In this document: positions 23,701 to 32,936 of the stretch, piece by piece
How the letters are laid out: each line of letters begins with the position of its first letter
Numbering within the stretch: the stretch's first letter is position 1
Virus record (IMG/VR): IMGVR_UViG_3300009506_000013
Span: 17,033 to 81,032 of that record
Length of the DNA: 64,000 nucleotides
Source: a virus
Reading direction: 5' to 3' (one strand)
Translations under genes and position numbers: made by a program
Notes under the pieces: generated by a model
The model's input: the letters and a program-made list of their open reading frames with translations, nothing else
Databases searched by the model: none
Told to the model about the DNA's origin: nothing

Positions 23701-24925
23701 CCTGAGCCTCTGCTTGGGAAGAGATGAACTTGGCCGGTATTCTCCAGTCATTCTTCCCGTGGTCGCTGATGCTGGTATCATCCTTCGCATATACCTGTAA
23801 AGCGTCACCCTCTATCACAGTCTGACCCAACGCTTTCAGCACGATTATGTAGGCCGCAGTTCCCCCGGTATTCTCCAGCTCCAAGACCAGCTTGGTATCA
23901 TATTCTGTCGAGGTAATGTCGATGTTACTGGTCAGGTCCGAACCGCTCCCGATGGCATTCGAGTTTGCTTCCAGAGTAATCGTGCCCCAATCCGCAACAG
24001 CAAGATCCCGGCCCTCTGGTGGATATGGAATCTCCACTATGATGGTTTCGCTTGCCCCAATCTGGAATGCCTCTCCGGTGTTCCCGTTCGCATCCCATAT
24101 ATCTACAATAGACTTGAGCTGTTTGGTTGCGCTCAGGTTGTAGGTCTTGACGCGGGCCTCGATGTAGTTGTACATCTCATCATCAGTATCAACAGGCACA
24201 ATCTTTTTATAGCGGATGGTCCCGGCCAAAGCATTGGTATATGTGGCCTGACTTACTGTGTGAGGAGAGTTGAACCTGTGATCGCGGGCTTCAAATACAA
24301 TCTTACCATCCTTTCCCTCACGGAGGAAACCACCTTCTGACTCTTCGATATCCCGCAAGACTTGAAGACCGTCCAGTTGTCCTCCGGCCCAGAACCTTGG
24401 CCATGTACTCTTTCCAGTATCCACCAACCGATCACCAGCGGGCCAGCTTATTGCATCAAGTACAACTCCAACCGCCGCGCCGGATGCTATATTTGTTTGC
24501 ATTGCTACGCTAATATTCTTGTTTTTCTTTACTGTGTACAGCGCTCCTCTGGCCGTTATAACAACCCGGTAGTCATTCCGCGTAGAGCCAAACTCTGTAG
24601 GTATCGCACTCAGCCTTCCCGCAAACATCACTACTTCGCCGCCACCACTTATCTCCATCGTGATCTTGATCCGGCGATCTCGCTTAATGTTCCCGTATAG
24701 CGGGCCACTGCTGTTAAACCTGGAGAAGCGGAGATCAGAGTTGTTCAGGGAAAGGGTCAGCTTCCCGGCAACACTCTTGCTTACAAGGCCAGAACTTCCT
24801 TCCCGGCCTCTCGTGAATGTTATCTCGCCGTGGATATAGGAGGAGACATCATCATATGTACCATCGTACAAGCCGGAGTTTGTCCAGTCGATGTATACCT
24901 TATAATCGCCCCATACTTGACTCAT
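20774..24925 (-). CDS. Large tail hub/tip protein with Fn3 and internal repeats
   Basis: 1383 residues. The N-terminal 470 residues look like a tail hub (DYKVYIDWTNSGLYDGTY, RIKITMEISGGGE, FLREGKDGKIVFEARDH). Next come an Fn3 domain around residue 680, an Ala/Asp-rich helical stretch near 800-850, and two copies of a 130-residue unit with KFTPVEKL and LWISDAQL. The C-terminal 350 residues are beta-rich and probably form the tip or receptor-binding end. It overlaps the tape measure stop by ATGA, the standard order for siphoviruses. Confidence 0.82.
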   Translation of the reverse strand: MSQVWGDYKVYIDWTNSGLYDGTYDDVSSYIHGEITFTRGREGSSGLVSKSVAGKLTLSLNNSDLRFSRFNSSGPLYGNIKRDRRIKITMEISGGGEVVMFAGRLSAIPTEFGSTRNDYRVVITARGALYTVKKNKNISVAMQTNIASGAAVGVVLDAISWPAGDRLVDTGKSTWPRFWAGGQLDGLQVLRDIEESEGGFLREGKDGKIVFEARDHRFNSPHTVSQATYTNALAGTIRYKKIVPVDTDDEMYNYIEARVKTYNLSATKQLKSIVDIWDANGNTGEAFQIGASETIIVEIPYPPEGRDLAVADWGTITLEANSNAIGSGSDLTSNIDITSTEYDTKLVLELENTGGTAAYIIVLKALGQTVIEGDALQVYAKDDTSISDHGKNDWRIPAKFISSQAEAQAFCDYYLSVYKEPRNALMITLDCNAAAAHLAEAQTRDISDRITVVTEDGLSGDYFVEQIAHRIYDNDRHEMTLLCSAVVGTEWGTSTESYTPKVVDSPPQFEVIEGATGFADDDPSAGYVSWTGVVVVYKDVRYAITDGNTNSAWIYWDPANPDVFGTSSSLPSSSYYVIGYNDGGTLTRLYRSSDSATVYGDVAAANALLSDIASDAKFTPVEKLAARKEWEKIIQEWYRLNAEASSYGITDEKNAMDAAFQALADYLNNGVWTGQIAAGTYVDFVWLPNTEPDLDGYYLYIGTSPGSYGSPIDVGNVTSYTHQFTSAGIYYAAISAYDTGAEEGSKSDEMIVMDVPLWISDAQLDTTTTIVAETFRNKWKAYYDTREALRNKIAEVIDNAVDSAAATASTAINNAAAAAQDAADAADDAAAASAAASAASQAASDAQDDADAANALLADIAADSKFTPVEKLSVRREWEGIAAEVSGLDSLATAYSITTEKIAYDNAFQALADYLNNGTWSSGIPLWISDAQLSTTTTIASSTFRGKFTDYYDARTALLNKVSDLAKSIADASALTSTWDGVTGTGKPDDNADVTGDNTSNNTSNVGTDTASQVNSSVDKTDASLNSDGTLTDVPLEQIDYAKIPGQTLFVESFENPNVLSYWVQYSTYNGTPTRTTGGVTGKYVISCAGCVGRYLAGFYIPYNKNWLYRISAKAKRTVTGASGNQKIYVGFLCVDSNYNSLGSRYPVSALDMYGWTIDTWTDVVGYMSGEGTGVGGTELDDPTNPQTAVTNTRYLLPIFILNYNDAVAANEAEIDCVRVEVFDEVGQVMLYTVAAADGNVNADKVVSTSINDLAVLEAAINDAEIILRHMTEAAVGVALGSSASGDWANGAVSSTPVTVDLSSIVPAGYNKASLSCIIGSGTGTPLYNIYEYGQGGYNSIRGYCTSAAIGVTGVIGLDSSRRAQCSCGSSRSFIITVMAYFL

Positions 24926-27900
24926 GGTTGCTGTAATATCCCGTTAAAGCTCCCACCAGCAGTAGCCTCTTTGATGACCCTATAAATCATGGTCTCTAGG
25001 TCAGTGGAGCTGTATATGTTCCCGTTATTCTCCAGAACAGCATTTAAGATAATTGATTCCGGACCTGTTGGATTGGTTGGGTAGTCTGCCGGATTGGTGG
25101 AGGCGGGCGTGGTTTGCTCTGGTGTAGCTTCTGCTACCGCCGCCAGCGGACTACCGAATACAATCGCATCGTTCATCTCTTTGATCTTTTCGAGGATGAG
25201 ATCAATCTGCTCCACGGCGGCTTCCCGCGCCGTCACAAACGCGGCGGCAATATTATCAGACACCAATGTAAATTGACTCTCGATGGTAGCCGTTATCTCG
25301 TCAGCGCGGGATTGAAGCTGGGTCTGAGCCTCGTCGATATAGTCCATGACCCCTTCCTTCTCTGCTAAATACGCAGCCTCCATAGCTTCTTTGGTTTTCT
25401 CCAGAAGAGCAGAGGTGATGGTATTGAAGCCGGCATCAAGTCTTTCCACGGCCAACTTGCCCTCTTCACCACCATAGGTTGTTAGCATATCCCGAACCAT
25501 CTGGCCTTCGGTCCCTACAAGTGTTCCGGACCTTTGGAATGTACTCACTGCGCTCTCCCAGCTCTTCATTCCGCCCACCAGCTTCGCAATACCTTCGAAC
25601 ACCTTCGGGTCAAATCCCTCTGAGAAGAGCTTATCCATCACGCCCTGATCCCAAAGGCCCGTCATCACATCTTGTAGTCCGGTAGTCTCAGCTACAAAGG
25701 CATTCATGGAGTCACGGAACTCATTGAGGCTAGCGATGGTCTGATTCATCCCCTTCAGGTCTGTAGCTCCTTCAACAGTTTCGCCAAAGTCTTGCATAAT
25801 CTGGTTGAGGTCAGGTAGGATCTCGCCTGTCTGCCGGAAGTGGTCCACGAGCTGTCCGAAATAGTTGTTGGTCCGGATTAATGAGGCAGACTCCTCCAAG
25901 GCCTCTACTTCCCCACCCAGCTCCTTCACCTTCTCGCGGAAGGCATCCGTCACTTTGCCTTGGTTTATAAACAGTTCAATCATCCCGTTCCCGGCAACCT
26001 GGAAATTCTCCAACCCGGCCTTTATAGTCTGAAATCCGTATGCGATTGTATCCAGCTCTGCCAACTCTGCGGCATTATTCTTCATACTCTCCAGCACCGC
26101 ATCCACTTCGGCCAGCTTCCCGGCAAAATATTCGGAACTATCTGCATAGGACTCCAACTGATCCCGGTTCTCTTCTATATAGGTAGTGAACTCTTCGCTG
26201 GCGCGGCCCGCTTCTTTCATAGCGTCGTAGTATTCCATGAACCCTTGAGCCGTTTCCAGCGCTGTGCTCCCGCCCATCTTCATAGCTTCGGCAATGTCTG
26301 GGAACGTCTTTGCCAGTTCCTTCCCCAATCCCGAAGTTTCATACCATACCTTGTTCAGCGCTTCCCAATCCCCGGTCAGCATCCCCTCCTCTACAGCACT
26401 TCTAAAGTCCTGCCCCCAGCTCAAATGGCCTGTCTTCGCCATACTAGGTTCCAGCCGTTGTAATAGTTGTTCCAGTTGCCCTTGAGATTGGGCCAATGGT
26501 ATCAGCTGTTCTGCGATGAACCTGGGGGAGCGGATCGCTTCTGCCCGGTGGCCATATAGTTGTGATTCGCTCCAGCCGTATTGTTGCATGGCGGCGGTGA
26601 ATTGCTCTTGGCTCATTTGAAGGCCTGCATCCCGGCCCACCTCCATATAGCCCGCTTCCCAAGCATTCTTCCCGTTGATTGCTTGGATACCTTTTATCAT
26701 CGCACCTGCGGTGGCCCCGACTGCCGCACCTATGGCAGTTCCTATCCCAGGCAGGATCATAGTTCCTATGCCCATTCCAGTAAGAGCGCCACCACCAATC
26801 GACTTACCCCAACCTGCGGCCCCTCCTTGGCGGATACCCTGGGAAAGTAGACTTGCCCCCAATCCAGTTTCCAAGCCAACTACGCCACCAAAACTACCAC
26901 CCAAAGACCGTCCCAACATATAGCCGCCCGCGCCGCCTTGAAGAACTCCACCCCAACCATTCGAGCGCATCCCGTTCGCCGCCAACAATGCTCCCCCGGC
27001 GAACATGGCACCTCCAGCAATACCTGAATCTCCTCCAAGGCCCGGTATCATTCCGGCCAACGATCCTGAAGCCCTCTTCTGAAGAGCGCCAGTAAGGCTC
27101 TTCATCAGGTTGCCCAAGGCCTCTTTGAACGGGTCAAAGAAACTCTCCAACAAGATCCGGAAAGCCATCCGGCCAAACTCTTCCAGCGTATCCAATATCA
27201 TCTGTGTTCCGCTCTTTGCGCGGAATACAATGTCTGTAATACCTTGGCTCCAATCCGTCACGATAGTGCTGACCTGATTCTCCCATACCTTGGTTGTTTC
27301 CTTTGCGGTATCCTTGGTGAAATCCTTGATCTTTTCATCCATCTCCTTAATATCCACAGGAAGGTTCGTGTACAACTTCTTTAGTGTCTCGATGTACTTC
27401 TCCCAAGCCGGTAACATCTCGTGTTTCAGAACTGTATTGTTCCCGTCCATGATCTCCTTGAGCTTTGCGGCGTACTCTTCCGGCCACTGACCATTCTCAT
27501 CGCGCAAACTCGCATAGTAGTTCATCCAGACAGGCAACATTCTCTCGCGGACATTTACATCTGTATCAAAAGCCATTTCCTCCAGAGTCTTCCGTATATC
27601 CTCCGGTACAGTCCGATTCTGTTTAATATACTCCGACATAAGGTTTGTTAAGCCGTCTGACATGGTCCGTACACTTTGCATTCCGTCTTTCTGGAGGAAA
27701 CGGAAGGCCTCTTCCATTTCCTTTATGTTCTGGCCACTAGACACGCCTAATCGGGCATACATCGTGGCGAGCTTTCCGGTGTAGTCGATGCTCTTCTGAA
27801 ATTCACCGTTCTGTTCTCTGAGGTTGCCCTTATTCTTGGTTATAATCGCATCATATTTTGTAAGCCAAGCCATAGCGAATTTGTACCCGTCCGAAAGGTT

Positions 27901-29925
27901 ATCCACCTTCCCTTGGGCCTTGGCCAATTGGGCCACGTGCTCTGCCAGGCCTTGTGCGTTCGCGGCCAACTCCTTATTGGTCAAATTCGCAATAGCTATC
28001 GGCAACTCTGTACTCAGTATAGTCTTGAGCCTCTCCTCTTCAGTCTTCAAGTCTTTGGCTTTTTTCTTTACTTCCTCGAAAGCCTTGGCCTGTTCATATA
28101 GCTTGGCCACTACTGGCGGAATTGCGACTCCCATTAGCTCAGACTGCTCCACTGCGGCTATGATTTCTGAACTTAAGGCCTTTACAGTTTTGGAACTATT
28201 GATCCCGGCCCGGTCTAATATATCAAGTGATTTCGCCAGCTCTTCGGCGGGCTTTATAGCTTCATTTATACCCTTCATCAATTCTTGAAGAGTTTCATAC
28301 TCTTCTTCAGTCAGTTCAGATAGTGTACTGAGCACTTCCCCGTTCTTGCCCATTATCACATACATATTGTTATATTCCGCTAACAATTCATCTGGAATGC
28401 CCAAACCATTCACTACTTTGTCTTGTAAATCTGAAAGCCGGATAGCATAGTCAGTAAGTTTTTCACCTTCTCCCCGCGCAACCTCTAAACCAAGTTTGTT
28501 CAGATCCTCCTCTGCCTCTTTGATCTTTTCAAGAGCCTCTGGAGTCACAATCCCCATCCGATACAGCTCATCGTTCCATTCCTTTATTTGCTTTTTATGT
28601 GTGCTCCAAATCGCATAGCCCGCAATACCAGCCGCCAGCGCCGCCAGCCCTCCTGTTGCTGCCGCCGCTCCCGCTCCAATAGCGGACAGCCCTGAAATAA
28701 AGCTTGTCAATATCGCTTGGCCCTTTAATGCGGCAAAGAAAGCCAAGGTGCCTACGGTAAGAGATCCAATATCAACATTCTTTATTGCCTCCCCTAAAGT
28801 TTTAATTGTCGGGATGAGTGCGCCCTTTAGCTTCATTACTACACCATCCACCTGCTTTTGAAGCTCGTTCATCGTCTTGGTCCACTGCGCATCTATCGTC
28901 TGCATCTGCTTTTCGAAAGCGGTGGCGGTATTCCCGGCAGTATGTTGCATTTTTTCGAGAATGCGGGTGTACTCTTCCGATTGCTTCCCGGTCAAGGCCA
29001 ACGCCGCACGCAAGGCACGGATATTCGGGAACAAGGCCGCTACAGCTTCCGCATCTCCTTTAACCTTCTCTGCCATCTCCCCCAAAGCTACTGCAAGACC
29101 TTTCGATTGGACTGCGCTGGCGGTTAATTCCAGGTTGTACTTCTTGGCTACATCAACAGCCTGTGTAGTTGGGCTTAAGAAGTTTAACATGGCGGCGTTG
29201 AGCGAAACAACAGCCGTAGCAGTGTTGAAACCACCCTTTGTTAAGGTAGCAACAGCCGCACCAACTTCCTTCAACCCAACTTCAAGAGCGGCGGCAGTCG
29301 GGATAGCCGGACCAAGAGATGCCGCCAACTCCGCGCCCGTTGTTTTACCTTGTTTGATAATTTCGAAGAGGTCATCTGTAACCTCTCCAGCCCTGTCCGC
29401 TGACATCTGGTAAGCGTTCAGGATTGTAGTCATGATATCGACAGCGGTGAATGTATCCGTGAGTGCCGCCCGTGCGAACTCCGCAGACTTCCCAACAAAC
29501 TGAACTGCCTTCCCGGCCTCCACGCCGGCAGACAGCGCCTGATACAAGCCCTTGGTAAGCTCAGCGCTTGTTCCCAACTCTGCACCAAGGCCTCTCAACT
29601 CTTCTCTCATTGCCGCAGTGTTGACCTTCGCAGTATCTAAAAGAGTGGTGACATTTGCAAATTCCTTATCAAACTCAACCGCCGCACCGATCCAACCACG
29701 GATTGCGCTAACTATGGCCAAACCTCCGAATGTTAAACCCAAACCAGCAGCAATTGATTTGACGTTTTTGAGCGTACCTCCGAAGACACTGGCTGCCTTC
29801 TCGCCTTCCTTAAAAGCCTTGACCCCGGTGGTGCCTACTTTCTTGTAAGCACCGTCCAGAGTCTTCATCTGCTCCAAGGTGGCTTTGCCGTTTACAACCC
29901 CAACTTTGAAGAATAAGTCCGGCAT
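24922..29925 (-). CDS. Tape measure protein
   Basis: 1667 residues, the longest gene, which would set a tail of very roughly 250 nm by the usual 0.15 nm per residue. The N-terminal region (FAKEFANVTTLLD-like segment, AELTKGLYQALSAGVEAGKA, FTAVDIMTTILNAYQM) matches the TP901-type tape measure domain. Membrane-like Gly/Ala segments near 410-445 and 1000-1120 may help DNA entry. Long coiled coils fill the rest. It starts by TAATG coupling to the tail chaperone reading frame. Confidence 0.95.
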   Translation of the reverse strand: MPDLFFKVGVVNGKATLEQMKTLDGAYKKVGTTGVKAFKEGEKAASVFGGTLKNVKSIAAGLGLTFGGLAIVSAIRGWIGAAVEFDKEFANVTTLLDTAKVNTAAMREELRGLGAELGTSAELTKGLYQALSAGVEAGKAVQFVGKSAEFARAALTDTFTAVDIMTTILNAYQMSADRAGEVTDDLFEIIKQGKTTGAELAASLGPAIPTAAALEVGLKEVGAAVATLTKGGFNTATAVVSLNAAMLNFLSPTTQAVDVAKKYNLELTASAVQSKGLAVALGEMAEKVKGDAEAVAALFPNIRALRAALALTGKQSEEYTRILEKMQHTAGNTATAFEKQMQTIDAQWTKTMNELQKQVDGVVMKLKGALIPTIKTLGEAIKNVDIGSLTVGTLAFFAALKGQAILTSFISGLSAIGAGAAAATGGLAALAAGIAGYAIWSTHKKQIKEWNDELYRMGIVTPEALEKIKEAEEDLNKLGLEVARGEGEKLTDYAIRLSDLQDKVVNGLGIPDELLAEYNNMYVIMGKNGEVLSTLSELTEEEYETLQELMKGINEAIKPAEELAKSLDILDRAGINSSKTVKALSSEIIAAVEQSELMGVAIPPVVAKLYEQAKAFEEVKKKAKDLKTEEERLKTILSTELPIAIANLTNKELAANAQGLAEHVAQLAKAQGKVDNLSDGYKFAMAWLTKYDAIITKNKGNLREQNGEFQKSIDYTGKLATMYARLGVSSGQNIKEMEEAFRFLQKDGMQSVRTMSDGLTNLMSEYIKQNRTVPEDIRKTLEEMAFDTDVNVRERMLPVWMNYYASLRDENGQWPEEYAAKLKEIMDGNNTVLKHEMLPAWEKYIETLKKLYTNLPVDIKEMDEKIKDFTKDTAKETTKVWENQVSTIVTDWSQGITDIVFRAKSGTQMILDTLEEFGRMAFRILLESFFDPFKEALGNLMKSLTGALQKRASGSLAGMIPGLGGDSGIAGGAMFAGGALLAANGMRSNGWGGVLQGGAGGYMLGRSLGGSFGGVVGLETGLGASLLSQGIRQGGAAGWGKSIGGGALTGMGIGTMILPGIGTAIGAAVGATAGAMIKGIQAINGKNAWEAGYMEVGRDAGLQMSQEQFTAAMQQYGWSESQLYGHRAEAIRSPRFIAEQLIPLAQSQGQLEQLLQRLEPSMAKTGHLSWGQDFRSAVEEGMLTGDWEALNKVWYETSGLGKELAKTFPDIAEAMKMGGSTALETAQGFMEYYDAMKEAGRASEEFTTYIEENRDQLESYADSSEYFAGKLAEVDAVLESMKNNAAELAELDTIAYGFQTIKAGLENFQVAGNGMIELFINQGKVTDAFREKVKELGGEVEALEESASLIRTNNYFGQLVDHFRQTGEILPDLNQIMQDFGETVEGATDLKGMNQTIASLNEFRDSMNAFVAETTGLQDVMTGLWDQGVMDKLFSEGFDPKVFEGIAKLVGGMKSWESAVSTFQRSGTLVGTEGQMVRDMLTTYGGEEGKLAVERLDAGFNTITSALLEKTKEAMEAAYLAEKEGVMDYIDEAQTQLQSRADEITATIESQFTLVSDNIAAAFVTAREAAVEQIDLILEKIKEMNDAIVFGSPLAAVAEATPEQTTPASTNPADYPTNPTGPESIILNAVLENNGNIYSSTDLETMIYRVIKEATAGGSFNGILQQP

Positions 29926-30329
29926 TAGAATACCCTCTTTGTTGCGGCCCGGTAGATCCTTAGCAGTTCGAACTCTGTTTCAGTGATTGTAGAAGGCTCT
30001 ACAAGCCCGAACTCCATCCCATCCAATAAACGGGCCACAATTTCGATTAAACCGCTGTACAACCGATAATTCATGTTTTGCTCCGCGCTTGCCTGTTTCA
30101 GCGGATTATCTTTACACTTGTGACAGGCGGATGGATTAATTTGTAGTTTCTTACACTTTAAATCCATCTTTAATAATTTCGCAACGCATTGCTGTTTCTC
30201 TTCTAAAGAATCATCAGGTTTGGCGATGTTTGGGTAGATCCAGCGCCAGTTGGGTTCGTGTTCACAGCCCTGACTTCCCCGCTCCATATACAACTTTAGA
30301 GCTTCGGCAAAACCAGCGGCTGTCGTCAG
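29925..30329 (-). CDS. Tail assembly chaperone, -1 frame extension (gpT-like part)
   Basis: Read in the -1 frame from the slip site at 30329-30335; 134 residues from CTG onwards (LTTAAGFAEALKLYMERG, then CEHEPNW). A shorter version from the ATG at 30293 has no good ribosome site. The region holds several Cys (KCKKL, CHKCKD). Fused to the 259-residue protein it gives about 393 residues, like lambda gpGT. In lambda gpGT carries the tail tube protein to the tape measure. Confidence 0.75.
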   Translation of the reverse strand: MTTAAGFAEALKLYMERGSQGCEHEPNWRWIYPNIAKPDDSLEEKQQCVAKLLKMDLKCKKLQINPSACHKCKDNPLKQASAEQNMNYRLYSGLIEIVARLLDGMEFGLVEPSTITETEFELLRIYRAATKRVF

Positions 30330-31105
30330 TTTCCCCGCACGGATCTTTCTGCTCTTGAGAACAAGTACTGGAGTGCGGCCCGTTTAAACAAGTATGGAAC
30401 CTTATCCAGCCAGCTCTCTTTGTTAGCCTCGTTACAGGGTGCCTCGCCCATGACAATTCCGCCATCATCGAAGCATGACCGGATCAGCTTCCCGTACAGC
30501 GTAGTCAATGCTTCATGGTTGTAGTTGACGCGGAAGCCTCCCCCGCGCAACCCTTGCTGGATCTGGGCCCGGTCCCACTGAAGAGAATCCATCGCTGTTG
30601 GCGGGTTGAAGATCTGGGGAATGACGATATTCTGTTCAATCCCGTCCGCATCCACCAAAGCAAAGTTCATCCGGACCACCGCATCATCCAGCAGGGCATC
30701 CAAATCCAGGTCCGCATCCGGATCAGTAATCTCCGGAATGTATCTTGTGATTCCGTTGTAGCCTTGTTCTATGACGTGCTCCTTGATGCCGTATCGAGCA
30801 TCTAGCTTTTCCAACTGTTCCGGCGTTATTGTTTTGTAGCTCTTGCCGGAACGGATCTTGGCGTCAATGAAGTTGTCTTCAAAGAAGTCCCGCGCCGCCG
30901 TGGCTTTCCCTTCTTTTACATCCCAAGCATCAATGTCATCTTTGGCCTGTTGGAGATGTCCGGCCCGTTCCTTCAGCATCTGGATCATAAGCCTGTTATT
31001 ATAGGGCTTCATTGCCACTATAATCTCCAACGGGTGCGGGAGTAAATCGTGTCGCAACCGGAAGAAAAATTCAAGCCTTTCGGCATTTAGGTCATAATTC
31101 ATCAT
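30326..31105 (-). CDS. Tail assembly chaperone, gpG-like short form
   Basis: 259 residues. AGGAG lies ten bases before the first ATG. It precedes the tape measure gene and ends TGA right after a canonical slippery heptamer, the mark of the G/GT pair. An Asp-rich stretch (DADLDLDALLDDAV) and a compact helical C-terminus are seen. Assigned by position and frameshift, not by sequence identity. Confidence 0.72.
   Translation of the reverse strand: MMNYDLNAERLEFFFRLRHDLLPHPLEIIVAMKPYNNRLMIQMLKERAGHLQQAKDDIDAWDVKEGKATAARDFFEDNFIDAKIRSGKSYKTITPEQLEKLDARYGIKEHVIEQGYNGITRYIPEITDPDADLDLDALLDDAVVRMNFALVDADGIEQNIVIPQIFNPPTAMDSLQWDRAQIQQGLRGGGFRVNYNHEALTTLYGKLIRSCFDDGGIVMGEAPCNEANKESWLDKVPYLFKRAALQYLFSRAERSVRGN
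30329..30335 (-). promoter_or_regulatory. Programmed -1 frameshift site GGGAAAC
   Basis: The zero frame reads CGG GGA AAC TGA, so G GGA AAC fits X XXY YYZ. The stop codon follows at once. In the -1 frame coding continues to 29925. Lambda G/T uses GGGAAAG at the same gene position. Confidence 0.8.
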
Positions 31106-31800
31106 TGTGGTAATGCTCCTTTCTTTTTACGTTTTGATTTTTTGACTACGGTCTTATCAACTTTGCTAATATCGTGACAACCGGCATTCTGATCTGACTC
31201 CCCCAGCTTATTCAGCACGAGATGGTCTGCCGTGATCTCCTCCAGAGTAACCATCTTGAATCCGGCCTCTTTCGCCTTCCAACAGAAGTAGGCATCCTGT
31301 CCGCCGTAAGGATAGTTGGTCTTGACTAGCTTCCAAGCCCGCTTTACACAACTGCTTCCCGTGTGACAGGATGCGACCGAATAGCCAGTCATAAACCAAG
31401 GCTCTGCTATTCCCTCGAATACTGCCCGCTTTACCAGCGTACAGCCCAAAGACACCCATAACAAATTTCCATCATCATCCCTCTTCTCAGAGACCACCCC
31501 AGGTTGCCTTTTCAGGAAGTAGTTCACGGCCACGATGTCATAGCCTTGATTAATTAATTCCAGCATCTTTTCCAGTATACCGGGAGGCACAACAACATCC
31601 TCTTCCACGAACCAAATAAGATCTGAACTTTGGTCCAAGAGCTTTGCGGTTACTTCGTTGAAGCTATCTGGAATGTCGAGGTCCCAACTGCGCTCTTCAA
31701 TAGAGTCATGGCCCCGTAAATTTTTCTCAATGGAATCTGAAGACTCTGAAAATTCCAAGCCTCGTGTAGGCCTTGCTAGACCGATCATACACACCCCCAT
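31102..31800 (-). CDS. GT-A type glycosyltransferase between tail tube and tail chaperone genes
   Basis: 232 residues; the start may be the ATG at 31800, a GTG at 31794 or the next ATG. SDLIWFVEEDVVVPPGILEK is a GT-A nucleotide-sugar site with EED in place of DxD, followed by VNYFLKR and a basic tail. The product at 43597-44232 has the same VEEDxVxPP motif. Its place inside the tail genes is unusual and suggests a role tied to the virion, such as glycosylating the tail tube. Confidence 0.75.
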   Translation of the reverse strand: MGVCMIGLARPTRGLEFSESSDSIEKNLRGHDSIEERSWDLDIPDSFNEVTAKLLDQSSDLIWFVEEDVVVPPGILEKMLELINQGYDIVAVNYFLKRQPGVVSEKRDDDGNLLWVSLGCTLVKRAVFEGIAEPWFMTGYSVASCHTGSSCVKRAWKLVKTNYPYGGQDAYFCWKAKEAGFKMVTLEEITADHLVLNKLGESDQNAGCHDISKVDKTVVKKSKRKKKGALPQ

Positions 31801-31806
31801 TCCACC

Positions 31807-31840
31807 TCAGGGGCCAAGCCCCATAAAGACCGGCCCCTGA
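31807..31840. terminator. Inverted repeat after the tail tube gene, possible terminator
   Basis: TCAGGGGCC at 31807-31815 and GGCCCCTGA at 31832-31840 pair exactly. On the minus strand there is no T-run after it, so it may act as an mRNA end protector or weak terminator. The loop sequence GGTCTTTA is shared with the repeat at 61685-61723. Confidence 0.45.
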
Positions 31841-31848
31841 TTTGTACC

Positions 31849-32892
31849 CTACGCCGCCACTAACAGGTAGGTGTCATCTTCATCCGTGCGGACGGTAACA
31901 GAGCAATAATCCTCGCCACTGTACTTTAGCACAGACTCTTCATCGAACGGGATGGTGTATACAACTTGATCCTGTTCCTCTCCGAAAGACTCTGTTGGAA
32001 TCTTCAGGTGTGGAATTTCGATGGTCACCGTATAGTACATCCCGGTGCTCGCGATCTCATCCCCCACCAGTTCAATAGTCAACGAGCATTCAGTATTGTT
32101 CTTGAACAAGGTTCTCTGATCGGAGTTTTCGAACAAGGTAACCACTTGCCCGCTGATCCCCTGTTTCCCGATCAAAGACTTGGTAAGCAGATCCTTTGAC
32201 CCGGCGGCATTGCCCGGTAGATACCAGTGGGAAGCTCCCTGTGTAGCCATAAAGCTCCAGCTGATCAACTTGGTAGAGATATCGACCGTGCCCCCACCAT
32301 AAGCATTGAAGCTGAATGTTCCCTTTAAGGTTTCAAAGAAACTTCCTATAGCCGCCGCATCCGGAAGACTGGTTGCGTTCGTAGCCATCTTCTGGGCCAC
32401 GCCCTGCCAAGCTATTGTACACATCTCAGCGAGCGCACCTGCCATAGTAAACTGCTCAACGACAGCGCCGCTTATGATGTTCTGTTCGACTCCCCCCAAC
32501 TTCTCAATAAAGGTTGTATACAAGCAAGTCGGATTGCTCGCCGGATCTTGGAAGGTGAACTTGTGATCATATACAGTCGGCTCTGCTGAACTGGGGTTGG
32601 TCGAAGCCAGATTCCCCATGACGAAAGCAGGAGCGAACAAAGCGGAAAGATTCGACAAAGCATATTCCCGGTTGGGAATAGAAATTCGCTTTGTGGTAGG
32701 ATCTTGGAAAGTTGCGAATGAGTGCCCCTTTCCATACCAATCCTTGTCGCTTGTCCGGTTTGGATATTCCTGCAGAGAGGGCGCAAAGGTTGAGTACGGT
32801 AGCACACGGTCAATGTTGCCTGTTGCTATCGCCGTGCCGATTGCGCTCTGCTTATTTAGGCTAAAAGCCATTTCCAGATCTATACCACGCAT
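31849..32892 (-). CDS. Major tail tube protein
   Basis: 347 residues; GGAG precedes the ATG. Position between the tail terminator gene and the tail chaperones, and the N-terminal pattern (AFSLNKQSAIGTAIATGNID) with a long beta-rich body (CSLTIELVGDEI, YYTVTIEIPHLKI), fit siphovirus tube proteins, which stack as hexamers around the tape measure. The hairpin after the gene may support high expression. Confidence 0.78.
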   Translation of the reverse strand: MRGIDLEMAFSLNKQSAIGTAIATGNIDRVLPYSTFAPSLQEYPNRTSDKDWYGKGHSFATFQDPTTKRISIPNREYALSNLSALFAPAFVMGNLASTNPSSAEPTVYDHKFTFQDPASNPTCLYTTFIEKLGGVEQNIISGAVVEQFTMAGALAEMCTIAWQGVAQKMATNATSLPDAAAIGSFFETLKGTFSFNAYGGGTVDISTKLISWSFMATQGASHWYLPGNAAGSKDLLTKSLIGKQGISGQVVTLFENSDQRTLFKNNTECSLTIELVGDEIASTGMYYTVTIEIPHLKIPTESFGEEQDQVVYTIPFDEESVLKYSGEDYCSVTVRTDEDDTYLLVAA

Positions 32893-32936
32893 ATTACTTT
32901 TTCTCCATTAAAGGCCAGCTACGCAGCCAGCATTAT

